Part shown: positions 1 to 10,503 of the stretch, in pieces | How the letters are laid out: each line of letters begins with the position of its first letter | Position numbering within the stretch: the stretch's first letter is position 1 | From: Bufo bufo | Lineage: Eukaryota; Chordata; Amphibia; Anura; Bufonidae | Assembly: GCF_905171765.1 (NCBI RefSeq) | Contig: NC_053391.1 | Coordinates: 188,676,559 to 188,740,558, forward strand | Length of the DNA: 64,000 bases | Direction of reading: 5' to 3' | Translations under genes and position numbers: made by a program | Notes under the pieces: generated by a model | Databases searched by the model: none | The model's input: the letters and a program-made list of their open reading frames with translations, nothing else | What the model was told of the DNA's origin: nothing

Positions 1-628
1 AGTCACATCATCAATAAATACAAGAGAACCAGTTCAATTGGCAGCCATACATACTCACGCCATGACACTACCACCACCATGCTTCACTGATGAGGTGGTA
101 TGCTTAGGATCATGAGCAGTTCCTTTCATTCTCCATACTCCTCTCTTCCCATCACTCTGGTACAAGTTGATCTTGGTCTCATCTGTCCATAGGATGTTGT
201 TCCAGAACTGTGAAGGCTTTTTTAGATGTCGTTTGGCAAACTCTAATCTGGCCTTCCTGTTTTTGAGGCTCACCAATGGTTTACATCTTGTGGTGAACCC
301 TCTGTATTCACTCTGGGGAAGTCTCTTGATTGTTGACTTTGACACACATACACCTACCTCCGGGAGAGTGTTCTTGATCTGGCCAACTGTTGTGAAGGGT
401 GTTTTCTTCACCAGGGAAAGAATTCTTCTGTCATCCACCACAGTTGTTTTCCGTGGTCTTCTGGGTCTTTTGGTGTTGCTGAGCTCATCGGTGTGTTTCT
501 TCTTTTTAAGAACGTTCCAAACAGTTGTTTTGGCCATGCCTAATGTTTTTGCTATCTCTCTGATGGGTTTGTTTTTGTTTTTTCAGCCTAATGATGGCTT
601 GCTTCACTGATAGCTCTTTGGATCTCAT
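1..628 (-). pseudogene. Tc1-like transposase, copy A, broken
   Basis: This is a cut-and-paste transposase of the Tc1/mariner DDE superfamily, which acts in the nucleus on its own inverted repeats. The likely start is the ATG at 628-626 (MRSKEL), matching the complete copy. The paired helix-turn-helix region is followed by a one-base frameshift near 560-575 that shifts into the frame read from 537 down to 55. The first catalytic Asp is present in WTDETKI. A TGA follows GGSVMA, and a second TGA lies a few codons later near the window edge. The rest of the catalytic domain lies outside the window. It cannot make a complete protein. The position of the first TGA is shared with the copy at 37401-38433. 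Confidence 0.9.
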
Positions 629-733
629 CTTGAGAGTTTACAGCAACAGATTCTAAATGCAAATAGCACACATAAAATGAACTCTGGACCTTTTATCTGC
701 TCATTGTAATTGGGATAATGAGGGAATAACTAT
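1..733 (-). mobile_element. Tc1-like transposon, family 1, copy A (partial)
   Basis: This is the 5' part of a Tc1/mariner element on the minus strand, cut by the left edge of the window. It is colinear in reverse with the complete copy at 37041-38691: the stretch at about 660-733 matches the region just inside that copy's left inverted repeat. Homology stops near 733, so about 250 bp of the 5' inverted repeat is missing. The copy is therefore truncated on its upstream side. The family's long inverted repeats are visible only in the complete copy. Confidence 0.9.
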
Positions 734-1163
734 TTTCTATAAAGGACCCTATCTGGGAAGGGTTTATTTATTACACAAACACTACTGCCTAACCGGCTAC
801 TAACCACTCTTGTCCCAGACTAATAAAACATAACTTTTACTATTTTATCTTTAAAACTGGTGAAAAGATATTTTGTGAGCTACCTAAAGGGTTAAAAACA
901 CTGTGCCCCATGAGAGATGCTGTGAATAAAGGGTCAGTAAGGTGTATAGGTAGGCGGGAGTGCTCTAGCACCGCTCAACCACACACCACCTTCCCCGCTG
1001 TATTGAACAGAGTACTATGCTGTGCCTGATGTCTACTTGACCCCCATATTTGGGGTGTAAGTGCCAAAGTGAGATGAGCCTGATGGCAATACGTGTTATT
1101 ACATCGAGCACATAGGTTGCAGCATTAACTCAATAGGGTCCAGCAGATTAAAACCTAAATTCC
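734..1163. other. Unassigned interval
   Basis: This is a non-coding stretch between the Tc1 fragment and the hAT fragment. I saw no convincing ORF, inverted repeat or tandem array. It may be older sequence into which the neighbours inserted, or an unrecognised LTR or untranslated region. Confidence 0.5.
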
Positions 1164-1180
1164 GGGGGGGGGGGGGGGGG
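1164..1180. repeat. Poly-G tract of 17 bases
   Basis: This is an uninterrupted run of 17 G just upstream of the hAT-like coding remnant. Similar runs occur at 14301-14317 and 24332-24350. Such a run could form a G-quadruplex and is prone to length errors in sequencing. Confidence 0.95.
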
Positions 1181-1212
1181 CGGAGGAAAGTTTAGGTAAA
1201 ATACGTTATTTT

Positions 1213-2004
1213 TTGGGATTTTTCCGTTTAATAAAGGGGAAAAAAGCTGCTGACCTCAGTTCTGACATTTTTAAAAAACTAGAAAGTGATGGACTAGACA
1301 TAATGATGTGCCGCTCTCAGGGTTATGAAAATGCTGGTACTATGGCTGGAATCCATGGAGGTGTACAATCCATTCTGAAAGAAAAAAACAGGAAGGCTAT
1401 TTTTAATGGATGTGTGGACCATTCCCTTAACTTGTGTGGTCAGCACTCTTTTGTTCAAAATGCATCTTGCGTGACCTTTTTTGGAACTCTGCAGACAATG
1501 TTTTCTTTTTTGCTGCTTCCACCCATCGATGGGATGTGTTAATTGACCATGCTGGAGTGTCGGTAAAAAAAGACTATCCACAACACGCTGGAGTGCTCAT
1601 TATGCTGCAGTTAAGCCAGTAAAAGAAAAATTTGACATGTTTGTGTCGGCACTTGAAGCTCTTTGTGAACCTTGTGAAAATATGGACACAAGAGGAGCAG
1701 CACAAGGTCTTCTACCTGCTGTCTGTGACTTTACTTTTCTATGCTACCTGCACTTCTGGTCTAATGTACTGAGGGAAGTTGATGATGCACAGCAGTACCT
1801 GCAGACTAAGGGCTTAAGTCTCGATAAAGTGTTGACAAAGCTTGAGACACTAAGACTTTTTCTGTGTGAGGAGCGCAGTCACCTAGTCGAAAATGCAATT
1901 CAGCAGGCACTTTTAAAAACTGATGAATATGGAATTGCAGTAGAGAGAAGAGCCAGGTACAAGAAGAGGATGGCAGGGGAACTGACAAGAGATGCTGGAA
2001 GCAC
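1213..2004 (+). pseudogene. hAT-family transposase, ZMYM1-like, N-terminal/catalytic part
   Basis: This is a remnant of a hAT transposase of the type related to zinc finger MYM-type protein 1. Three reading frames must be followed. The first runs from 1213 to about 1500 (SQGYENAGTMAG, then CVDHSLNLCG). The second runs to about 1570 (FFAASTHRWDVL). The third runs to 2004 (TTRWSAHYAAVKPV, then a helical region ending in KKRMAGELTRDAG). At least two frameshifts are therefore present. The family motif GYDNA, which carries the first catalytic Asp, reads GYENA here. Homology stops abruptly at about 2004, where the Ngaro-type element begins, and resumes with the C-terminal domain at about 7350. The N-terminal zinc-finger part is missing. 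Confidence 0.8.
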
Positions 2005-2011
2005 ATGATAA

Positions 2012-2442
2012 GGTTATTGGGGAATTACCTCGGGTCCTCTACTCCCTCCCAATAGTCCCATGCCCATTTTACCTTACCCATAACCTAAACCCCACCAAGA
2101 ATGACACGGAGCCGTATATTGGAATTAAATGGCCACAGCAGCCTTTTATTGATACAAACATAACATAAAATCCAATATAAATATATATATAAACATATAT
2201 ATACATAATACCTAGACCTGACAAAGGAGGTCCTAAAAGCCCCGGTTCCAGCTGATGCCCCAAACACCCCGTTAAGCCACCTTGCCTCCAGCCGTATCAC
2301 TCCAGCTCGGAGACACCGAGTGATGGTCACCCCACTGAAACCAACCAACTTTCCACACCTGGGAGTCCAGCCCCACCAATTGAGGCCCTCCCATCCACAA
2401 ACACCAAGCCCTACCACCGTCTTCCAGGACCTCCTACCGCCA
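2012..2442 (-). repeat. Ngaro-type direct repeat B2
   Basis: This is a 431-bp sequence repeated in the same orientation at 2776-3198, with only a few substitutions and small indels (for example an extra ACATA near 2162). It contains an alternating TATA stretch near 2180-2212. It lies at the 3' extremity of the retrotransposon when read on the minus strand. Confidence 0.9.
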
Positions 2443-2775
2443 GACCGCTATGACAGAAATCAGTTTACAAAACAACAACCCAAAATTCACCCTATCCAAC
2501 AAATCCAACCCTTACTACCCCCTACCCCATTAACCGCAAACAATAGGAGGGTGGGCGGGAGTTTCTCCTCTCTAAAATGGCGCCTCACTTTCCCGCTTTG
2601 CCCCCCCTTAAAAACCTAACGCTCCACCCCTTCTACTAACCCGGCCCCCTTCCTCACTTAACCTATTCCTGTCCTCTCCCCACCCGCTTACTAACTCAGC
2701 AGTCCCCTCGTCCCCCAAACCTATCATGACAGCCTTCCTTTTAGGCTGTTGCTCTAGTCCGGCTGTACTTGATAT
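2443..2775 (-). repeat. Ngaro-type A2 segment between the two B repeats
   Basis: This is a 333-bp C-rich segment between the two B copies. In the split-direct-repeat layout (A1 at the 5' end, then B1-A2-B2) this would be A2. I could not find a convincing A1 partner at the other end (7160-7354). The assignment rests on position only. Confidence 0.5.
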
Positions 2776-3198
2776 GGTTATTGGGGAATTACCTCGGGTC
2801 CTCTACTCCCTCCCAATAGTCCCATGCCCATTTTACCTTACCCATAACCTAAACCCCACCAAGAATGACACGGAGCCGTATATTGGAATTAAATCGCCAC
2901 AACAGCCTTTTATTGATACAAACATAAAATCCAATATAAATATATATATAAACATATATATACATAATACCTAGACCTGACGAAGGAGGTCCTAGAAGCC
3001 CCAGTTCCAGCTGATGCCCCAAACACCCGGTTAAGCCACCTTGCCTCCAGCCGTATCACTCCAGCTAGGAGACACCGAGTGATGGTCACCCCACTGAAAC
3101 CAACCAACTTTCCACACCTGGGAGTCCAGCCCCACCAATTCAGGCCCTCCCATCCACAAACAAGCCCTACCACCGTCTTCCAGGACCTCCTACCGCCA
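2776..3198 (-). repeat. Ngaro-type direct repeat B1
   Basis: This is the inner copy of the approximately 425-bp direct repeat. Its right end overlaps the end of the hydrolase reading frame. It is close to identical with 2012-2442. Confidence 0.9.
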
Positions 3199-3802
3199 CA
3201 GACGCGCAACTTGACCTTTACCCTCAAGCTTGCGCGGCCCTCCACACCCCCAAGGCTCGCTTGATCCCTCCTTGCAGACCCAATGACCACAAATCAATGC
3301 CCACCGCACTGAGGTGGACCCCGTCTGCCCTCCAAAACTCACCGACTCCAGGCTCCAAATCAAAATGCCGCACCACAACCGCCCCATTCCGCGCCACAAA
3401 TTTTCCAACCGCCCTGTTAACCTTTATCCGGGCCTTGTTGATCCTCTCCACCGATCACGCCTCCCGCCAACGCCGTCTGGGGACTATATCCGACCACACC
3501 ACTACCATCCCGGGAAACAACGACCACAGACGTAACAGGTCAAACTTAACGTCCTGAATTAACTCTCTCACCGGCTTCATACCTAAATCGTTCCCTCCCG
3601 CATACAGCACCAATACGTCCGGAGGACGATCCAGCTGAACAAAGCGGTGAACCTCCCTCAAAACTTTCCCCCACAACATACCTCGGTAACCCAGCCACCG
3701 GATGGCCGCCACCTCCCTATCAAAGCCCAACTGACGACCGTTTGGCCTCACATCCGCCCTCAACGCCCCCCAAAAAACAAATGAATGACCGATAATCCAC
3801 AC
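3190..3802 (-). pseudogene. SGNH/GDSL-type hydrolase-like ORF of the Ngaro element
   Basis: Two overlapping minus-strand frames together show SGNH hydrolase features. The first (3802-3455) begins MWIIGHSFVFW, with the block I serine in GHS, and carries YAGGNDLG, the block III Gly-x-Asn-Asp. The second (3451-3224) carries DGVHLSAVG, the block V Asp-x-x-His. A frameshift separates them near 3455. SGNH hydrolases cleave esters. Such an extra ORF has been described in some vertebrate Ngaro elements, and its role in retrotransposition is not known. It follows the recombinase directly, at the 3' end of the element. Confidence 0.75.
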
Positions 3803-3879
3803 CAGAGCCGGGGAAACACCTGAAACGAAACAAGCAAAAACAGCCGCGTTAATACCAAAAAAACCTCAACCCGCCATCC

Positions 3880-4829
3880 TCACAGACCGCCCAAACGCAC
3901 ATATGAACGAAATCTACCTGACTCCCACCGGCCAATTCTCTTAATAACCTCCTCGCTCATACCCAGGCGGGCTGCCTCCGTCGCCGCTCCAATTCGAAAC
4001 GAGTGACCCGTATAACACCTCGGATCCACCCCCAACTCACCCAAGCACTTCTTCAACACCGCCACAAACTGGAATCTGGACAAAAAGGACTCGTCCACAT
4101 GCCTCAAAAACGGGGACGCCCCCGCCCCCCTGCTCCCCCGATACTCCTTCAGACAAACTTCCGGGCACATTGAGCAACCCGGCACCTACACCCTCGCCCC
4201 TCCTGATCCATTTTAGACTTGCGCAACCGGACCACCACCCTGTCTTGCAATACCTGCACATCCTCATCCCTTAACCCCCCGGCACAATTAACACTCCTAC
4301 TAACCAATTCCCCCAACCTAAACGCCCCGAAAAACGCCAGCGAAAAAGCCGCCTTAAACAGTCTCACCTCTACCCCTGATCTACAGACCACCTCCAAACG
4401 ACCCCCAAGACCCAACAACAACTCGAACGAGACTGGTAACCGCCTGTCCTCCGTCCGATTACCCCGCCGCCAACCCTTCAACACCTGCCGCACCATAAAG
4501 GCCTTGGTACAGTTCACCAGCCACCGCCACTTGAAACCAAAAGCTAAACCCGACATGCACTTATTCACCTGAGCCACTGACCACCCCTCTTCCTTTTTCC
4601 CCCCCAAAAACAACACCAAGGGCACCTCGCCCGCATCCACCCCTACACCAAGCATGCCACACCAACTCACCCAACTATCCCAAGCTCCCTCATATGCCAC
4701 CCACGTACCGTCCGACAGAGAAGCCCTGAATAACCGACTCACAGTACCTCCAAGATCTCCCACAGCAGCCCCGGACACTCCAGCCCGATGACCTCCGCCT
4801 CTGGCGCCAACTGCCGAAAACGCTCCCAC
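3880..4829 (-). pseudogene. Tyrosine recombinase of the Ngaro element
   Basis: This is a phage-integrase-like recombinase that would insert the circular cDNA of a DIRS-type element. The first frame (4829-4149) contains the SAM-like N-terminal region and the first catalytic arginine in FFGAFRLGEL. The second frame (4185-3880) contains GHSFRIGAATEA, which is the His-x-x-Arg motif, followed by the candidate nucleophile tyrosine in RFRSYVR about 25 residues later. A frameshift near 4150-4185 separates the two halves, so no complete enzyme is encoded. All recognisable catalytic residues other than the second-block Lys/His are visible. The start overlaps the end of the RNase H frame, as expected for overlapping ORFs. 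Confidence 0.85.
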
Positions 4830-6400
4830 TGCGAACTAGAAAGAGCATCCGCAATACCGTTAGAGACCCCCGGCACATGAACCGCCACCACCCACACATT
4901 TAATGCTAAACAATGCAAAACCATATGCTGCAGCAACCTAACCGCCGGAGGGGATGAAGCCGTCAAGCTATTAATAACCTGCACCACCCCCATGTTGTCA
5001 CAATGAAACCTTACCTTTTTATTGCGGAACATATCCCCCCACAACTCCAATGCTAACACAATAGGAAAAAGCTCCAACAATGCCACATTCCTAACCCAAC
5101 CTTTTACCCCCCACGACTCAGGCCAGCGATCCGCACACCACTGCCCGTTGCAATAGACCCCGAAACCAACCCCCACTGCCGCATCAGAGAACAAATTAAA
5201 ATCCACATTATCCACAGCGTCCCCCAAAACTAACCCCTTCCCGTTGAATTCTACCAAAAACTTAGCCCACACATCCAAATCCCGTCGCAGCTCACGCCCC
5301 AACCTAATAAAATGATGCGCTGCCGTCACCCCCGCGGTTGCTGCCGCCAACCGCCTGCAAAATATGCGGCCCATGGGCATAATGCGACATGCAGAATTCA
5401 GCTTCCCCAACAACGATTGTAAATCCCGCAAACGAATCTTAACCGACCTACTCGCCTTGTCAACCTCCACCCGCAAATCACACAACTTATCCTCCGGCAA
5501 CCATAGCCACCGTGTCCAAAACAATCCCCAAAAAACTCAACACAGTCGTGGGCCCCACTGTCTTCCCTTCCGCAAGCGGCACGCCTAAGGACGCAAACAC
5601 TGACTGTAACGTAGAAAGCAACAGTTGACACACCCGCGAATCCGCCGGACCTAAACACAAGAAATCATCCAGGTAATTTAATGACTGACTTACAACCCGA
5701 AACGTCTACCACCACCCACTCCAAAAAGGAACTGAAAGCCTCAAAATACGCGCATACCAAGAACAGCCCATCGGCAGACACCTATCCACATAAAACCCCC
5801 CATCCCAATAATACCCCAATAGATGTAAGCTATCCGGGTGCACCGGGAGCAGCCTAAAAGCCGCTTCGATGTCCGTCTTTGCCAACAGAGTACCCGGGCC
5901 CAAACTCCGCACCTACGCCACAGCCATATCAAACGAGGTATAGACCACCGAACACAATTCAGGATCAATACCCTCATTGACCGACGCCCCTCTCGGAAAT
6001 GATAAATGGTGGATCAGCCGAAACTTATTCGGCTCCTTCTTTGGCACCACCCCCAACGGCGAAACTTTGAATTCCGCAAACGGCGGAGACACAAACGGAC
6101 CATCCATCCGCCCCAACAACACCTCCTTTGCCAGCTTCTCCGACACCACTTCCGCATGTTCCCCCGCCGAACGCAAATTCCTCCCCGTAAAAGGGGTCGG
6201 CCCGGAGTCCGACGGGATACGAAAACCAAATTTAAAACCTTCCAACAATAACTGAGCCGCCGACCGAACCGGATACCTATTTAAAAACGGCTCCAACCTT
6301 CCCACCCGTACCGGCGTCAAACCCTTTTCCACTAGAATCCCCCCCCCTCGGACTACCCCCTCGAAAACATCTGGACGCCACATGGGCCCCCCCACAAGAA
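4739..6400 (-). pseudogene. Reverse transcriptase and RNase H of the Ngaro element
   Basis: Read from 6400 downward, this shows the RT fingers region (SPLGVVPKKEPNKFRLIHHL), the motif A Asp in AKTDIEAAFR, PMGCSWYA, and the catalytic YLDD within LNYLDDFLCLG. It continues to the RNase H domain (FSDAAVGVGFGVY, then the ALLELFPIV and HCDNMGVV blocks). A TAG interrupts the frame at 5915-5913, just before the palm. Frameshifts lie near 5740, 5700 and 5530. The YLDD and the RNase H acidic residues are intact locally, but the gene cannot be translated as one protein. It synthesises cDNA in the intact element. Confidence 0.88.
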
Positions 6401-7162
6401 GTGCACTCGTGCTTGAACTTGCACTTCGCTCCGAACTTGCAGCTCCCTTCATTAAAAAGGAAGCACAAACCCTTTGCCGCAGCCGTTGACAACCCAGACT
6501 GCCCCGCCCCACCACCTGCTTCCCCCCGAAAGGACTGCCCCTGGCGCCGTCACCCACATCCACAAACCAATATCTTTATGGTCCCACCGTATATTCGGGC
6601 GGACTGCTTTCCTCTGTCTAAATTGCTCATCATAATGAAGCCAGCCCACGCCCCCGTACACCCGATACGCCTCCCCAATCGCATCCATATAACAAAACAG
6701 CGTGGAACAGCACTCCGGCGCTTTTTCCCCAATGACGCTCGTCAAAATGGCGAACGCCTGCAGCCAGTTAGAAAAGGTACGCGGAATCAGCCGATATCTG
6801 CGTTTCTCATCCTCCTCTTTCTTCCCTTCTTCCCGCCGCACCCTATCCAACTGAAATCTCTCCAATGGCAACAAGGAAAAAATCTCAATATACTCCCACT
6901 TCCAAATCTGCTCCTTCACCTCCATTTTCAAATGCGCCCCCTCTCCCTGCGCCGAATCATCCACCCTCCGTCGCTCCTCATCACCCCCCGCCTGTGTCTG
7001 CACTGATACTGACTCCCCCCCCCCCCCCCGCACCTGCGCGCTGGCCACCCCCGACCCCCCTGGAACCGGCACCGTAGGGCCCCCCCCAACCCCCCAGGCA
7101 GGCAACGGGGACAACCCCGCTCCCCCAAGACAAGCAACCCAACCCGCCAAGCTCCCCAACAA
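6277..7162 (-). pseudogene. Gag-like protein of the Ngaro element
   Basis: The minus-strand frame from 7162 to about 6480 has a low-complexity Gly/Pro-rich start. A conserved-looking core follows (FSNWLQAFAILTSVI, then YGGVGWLHYDEQFR and a following W-D-LW block), which resembles the DIRS/Ngaro gag core. A frameshift near 6480 then leads to a Cys/His cluster (CFLFNEGSCKFGAKCKFKHEC), read at 6492-6277, typical of a CCCH-type nucleic-acid-binding finger. The protein would package the element RNA. It is broken by the frameshift. Its poly-C/poly-G context makes further length errors possible. Confidence 0.75.
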
Positions 7163-7349
7163 TTGACTCAGCCCTTTGTCTCCCCCCTGCCCCCACCCCC
7201 CCCACTAACTACCGCACACAAAGGTCCCACAGAGGTCTTACCTGGCTGCCCGGGCGCTGTGAACCCCGCAGCCGTCACTCCTGACTCCAGCAGATCCATC
7301 CTCAGCAAGGCCTCGTCCTCCTGCGCCGACACCACTGCAGACCCACATT

Positions 7350-7612
7350 CCAGCAAAGTTGGACCTAGAAGAAGTCACAGATTGGCCAGATTTACAAGTT
7401 TTGACCTTCATAGCTGAATGGGATTTTATTGAATCTCTCCCACACCTTTTACTATGTCTGAAATTATTTCTCACAGTCTGCGTATCTGTGGCTTCGTGCG
7501 AGAGGAGCTTATCAAAAATTATCTGCGATCTACAAGGGAGAGTCTAGGCATTCCGATCTTGCATTGTTGTCAGTTGAAAGCGAATTAGTGCAAACCATGA
7601 TTTCGATTAAGT
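7350..7612 (+). pseudogene. hAT-family transposase, C-terminal dimerisation domain
   Basis: This is the continuation of the ZMYM1-like hAT remnant at 1213-2004. The frame reads FIESLPHLLLCLKLFLTV, then SVASCERSLSKI, the hallmark of the hAT C-terminal domain. After a one-base shift near 7515 it continues with DLALLSVESELVQTM. The gap between the two parts is filled by the Ngaro element, with loss of part of the transposase. The orientation matches the N-terminal part. Confidence 0.85.
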
Positions 7613-7770
7613 AATTAACAGTTTTGCAGCTTTGAAGGCAAGGAAAGCAAAGTTCTGAATTGATTGAGATGTTCTTTAAGTGCACTTGTATTTGTTCCTG
7701 TTGAATTTTCTGTTATTTACTTATTTATTTATTATTTGTTCCTGTTGAATTTGTGTTTTTTTTCCCCAGG
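7613..7770. other. AT-rich interval, no gene
   Basis: This is a T-rich stretch containing a short duplication of TTTGTTCCTGTTGAATTT (about 7690 and 7735). It is probably the 3' untranslated tail of the hAT remnant. Nothing else is visible. Confidence 0.5.
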
Positions 7771-8168
7771 ACTTGACCCGTGCACGGGACAATCTACAAG
7801 CAGATTGCCGGCAAGGAAACGTTTCTTCACAACAATCTGCTGATTGCTAGTGAAGGAGATCGGTGCATTTATATGCAGTGATCTCTTCCAGCTCCCCCTG
7901 AGTGTGGAGAGGAGCGATCAATAATGCCAACTCTCTTCCCCATACATACTCGTTGTTTTCCGGCAGCAGATCGTGTTTACACAGAACGATCTGCCACTGG
8001 GAAACCATAATCTTTTGTGCTGCACTGAAGATCCAATTACCTGATGAACGAGCATTTCGCTCGTTCATCTGGTAATCAGCGATACATTTACATCGCCAGA
8101 TCATTGCTAACAAGTGTTACTACTCATTACCTTTGATGTTTTCAATTCTCGGCCCATGTAAAGGTCCC
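7771..8168. mobile_element. Probable foldback MITE
   Basis: This is a non-coding stretch with loosely inverted ends (AGGACTTGACCCGTGCACGGG on the left, and the complement of a CGGCCCATGTAAAGGTCC-like sequence on the right). It has a perfect internal hairpin GAACGAGC-atttc-GCTCGTTC near 8047-8067. I could not fix a target duplication, so the boundaries are approximate. Confidence 0.4.
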
Positions 8169-8540
8169 TTAAAGGGGTTATCCCATGATTAAGGTAAAAA
8201 ATTAAAATCAGACATCATATAGTACATCTCTTTCTAACAAACCTAGAACCAGCCCTGTACCTCCCATGGGTCCAGAGATCTCTCCATTCATTACTCTGCT
8301 AGATTTATATCAAGCTGACAGCTCAAGGGGAGTGTCCATTCTTCTGCAGCTCAGGAGGCGTGTCCATTCTGCTGGATCTCTCTCCCTATTACAGATCAAG
8401 AGGCAGTTAAAGGTTAAAAATGAGCATGTGCGCCCTTCTCAGTGAGCAGGACAAAGAAATAAATAAAATAAAAAAACAGCAGGTGGCGCTATACAGATAC
8501 ATTTTACTAAATAACTCAGTGGTTATGCAAAATTTTTAAT

Positions 8541-9347
8541 TACCGTATATACTCGAGTATAAGACGAGTTTTTTGGCACATATTTTTGTGTTCAGAGCCC
8601 ACACATCTGATGACATAAAAAAATTGGCAAAGTCTTCTCAAGTTACTTTGGCCGTTATTCCAGCTGGGCTTACATCTGTATTGCAGCCCCTAGATGTGTG
8701 TTTAAATAAACCTTTCAAAGACCGCGTGCGAAAGAGGTGGCATAAATGGATGTCATCTGGTCAACCCCGACTGACAAAAGTTGGAAATCTGATGAAGCCC
8801 GACATAGAATTGATAGCAACATGGGTTCGTAATGCATGGGAAGAGATTCCAGAGGACATGGTGCAACGCGCCTTCATGAAATGTGGCATTAGTAATGCTA
8901 TGGATGGCAGAGAAGACAGAGCTTTGTATGAGGACAGCAGTGATGGTGATGACTGCGAACTCAGTGATGATGACAATGTCTACGCTGATAACCTCACACC
9001 AGCTACAGTTGAAGCTCTGTTTGGACATACAGACGATGAGGAATCCAGTTTTGAAGGATTTTAACTCTTTTAGCTGTTTTAGCTTTAGTTGGTTTTTGTA
9101 CTGTTAAAGTTATTGTTGATACCATATTGTTTTTCTTTGAAATAAATATTCAAAAACCTTTAACCTACTGATGCCTCAATTAATGTAATTTTATTGGTAT
9201 CTATTTTTATTTTTGAAATTTACCAGTAGCTGCTGCATTTCCCACCCTAGTCTTATACTCGAGTCAATAATTTTTCCCATTTTTTGGGGGTAAAATTAGG
9301 GGCCTCGGCTTATATTCGGGTCGGCTTATACTCGAGTATATACGGTA
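8541..9347 (+). mobile_element. Pogo/Tigger-like element, internally deleted
   Basis: This element is flanked by TA and has inverted termini TACCGTATATACTCGAGTAT and its complement at 9325-9347. It is inserted in the TTAA element. The interior keeps only the 3' part of a pogo transposase gene. Confidence 0.88.
8573..9061 (+). pseudogene. Pogo-like transposase, C-terminal fragment
   Basis: This is a 163-codon open frame covering the end of the pogo/Tigger DDE domain (VTLAVIPAGLTSVLQPLDV, then NKPFKDRVRKRW). An acidic C-terminal tail rich in Asp/Glu/Ser follows. The N-terminal DNA-binding domains and the first catalytic Asp are absent, because only about 60 bp separates the left terminus from the fragment. 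The frame has no natural start upstream. It looks like an internal-deletion derivative rather than a gene. The frame itself is uninterrupted, so the deletion may be fairly recent. Confidence 0.85.
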
Positions 9348-9549
9348 CATGCAATATCAAAAGTATTCAGATCCATGTGCTGGTTTGAAAACTGTAGAAT
9401 ATTTTTTGTGGGACAACCCCTTTAAGCAAAATGCAGATTTCAATATGTCAAAATAATAGCCTGCTTACTGTATTTTTCACTCCATAAGATAGACCAGACC
9501 ATAAAAGCCACCTAGGATATAGAAGAGGAAAAAAATATATATTTTTCAT

Positions 9550-9850
9550 AAGAACTCAGATCAGTCCCTCATCAGACCCCCAATACTCCTCAGACCTCAG
9601 ATTAGACCCCATCAGACCCCAAAATTTCATCAGACCTCTGTATCAGACCCCCTCAGATCAGAACCCAATTCCTCCTCAGACCTCATATCAGACCTTCATC
9701 AGATCCCCATCAGACCTTTGTATCAGACTCCCGTTAAACCCCCATTCCTCTTCCAACCTCAGATCAGAACCCCATTCATCCTCAGATCAGACCCCTATCA
9801 GACCCCCATTCTTTTCAGACCTCAGTTCAGACACCCAAGCTCCATCAGAC
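9550..9850. repeat. Degenerate CAGACCCC/ATCAGA tandem repeat
   Basis: Imperfect 12-25-bp units built from CAGACCTCAGATCAGACCCC-like words repeat over about 300 bp inside the TA-flanked MITE. Open frames across it are by-products of the repeat. Confidence 0.8.
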
Positions 9851-10024
9851 AAAAAAAAAAACGCACCTCTCCAACTCCAGACCGTGCTGACACTCACTGC
9901 TGGCTGTCTTCTTCCTGCCTGCCCACGCTGCACTGTGTCCTGACGTTGCATGGTGTTAGGTCATGGTGCGCATCTACATGCACTATATCCTGAGACTATA
10001 CGCAGTCTGAATACATGCAGTTAA

Positions 10025-10503
10025 GGCTACTTTCACACTGGCGTTTCTGGGTCTGCTTGTGAGATCCGTTTCAGGACTCTCACAAGCGGCCCAAAACGGA
10101 TCAGTTCAGCCTCAATTCATTCTGAATGGATAAGGATCCGTTCAGAATGCATCAATTTGGCTGCGTTTGGTCTCCATTTCGTTTTTTAGACGTCACTAAA
10201 ACGCAGCATGCAGCGTTTTGGTGACCGTCTGACTATGCGGAGCCAAAAGAATCCGTCTAGACTTACAATGTAAGTCAATGGGGATGGATCCGTTTTTCAC
10301 TGACACAATATAGTGCAATTGAAAACGGATCCGTCCCCCATTGACTTTCAATGTAAGTCAAGACGGATCCGTTTTGACTTAGACTTTTTTTTTTATGAAT
10401 AATGCAAACGGATCCGTTATGAACGGATCCAAGCATTATTGGTGCAGATCCGTCTGTGCAGATACAAGACGGATCCGCACCAAACGCGAGTGTGAAAGTA
10501 GCC
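10025..10503. mobile_element. TAA-flanked MITE (PIF/Harbinger-type), GGCTAC family
   Basis: TAA at 10022-10024 and at 10504-10506 flanks a 479-bp element with termini GGCTACTTTCACACT and AGTGTGAAAGTAGCC. A 3-bp TWA duplication is characteristic of PIF/Harbinger. The interior has several ACGGATCCGT cores and inverted AGTCAATGGGG/CCCCATTGACT blocks shared with the elements at 11552-13275 and 42343-42655. Confidence 0.8.

Larger units (their letters stand above)
2005..7354 (-). mobile_element. Ngaro/DIRS-type tyrosine-recombinase retrotransposon
   Basis: On the minus strand the order is gag, reverse transcriptase plus RNase H, tyrosine recombinase and SGNH hydrolase. A B1-A2-B2 repeat block sits at the 3' end. 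This order, the lack of an integrase, and split direct repeats in place of LTRs are what is known for Ngaro-type members of the DIRS order. The element interrupts a hAT transposase coding region. I found no copy of the A repeat at the 5' end, so that end appears truncated or diverged. The boundaries are the points where hAT homology stops and resumes. About 200 codons of the hAT are missing across the junction. Confidence 0.8.
8169..9425. mobile_element. TTAA-flanked (piggyBac-type) non-autonomous element
   Basis: TTAA at 8169-8172 is followed by AGGGGTTATCCCA, and TGGGACAACCCCT is followed by TTAA at 9422-9425. This gives a TTAA target duplication and 13-bp terminal inverted repeats with one mismatch. 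TTAA duplication is characteristic of piggyBac-type integration. The element has no coding capacity of its own. It is interrupted by the pogo-type element at 8541-9347. Confidence 0.8.

Noticed and set aside
4219..4572. 117-codon plus-strand frame
   Set aside because: Antisense shadow of the tyrosine recombinase gene with biased composition.
7163..7417. 84-codon frame spanning the Ngaro-hAT junction
   Set aside because: It is mostly proline-rich antisense of the gag leader and enters the hAT frame only by chance.
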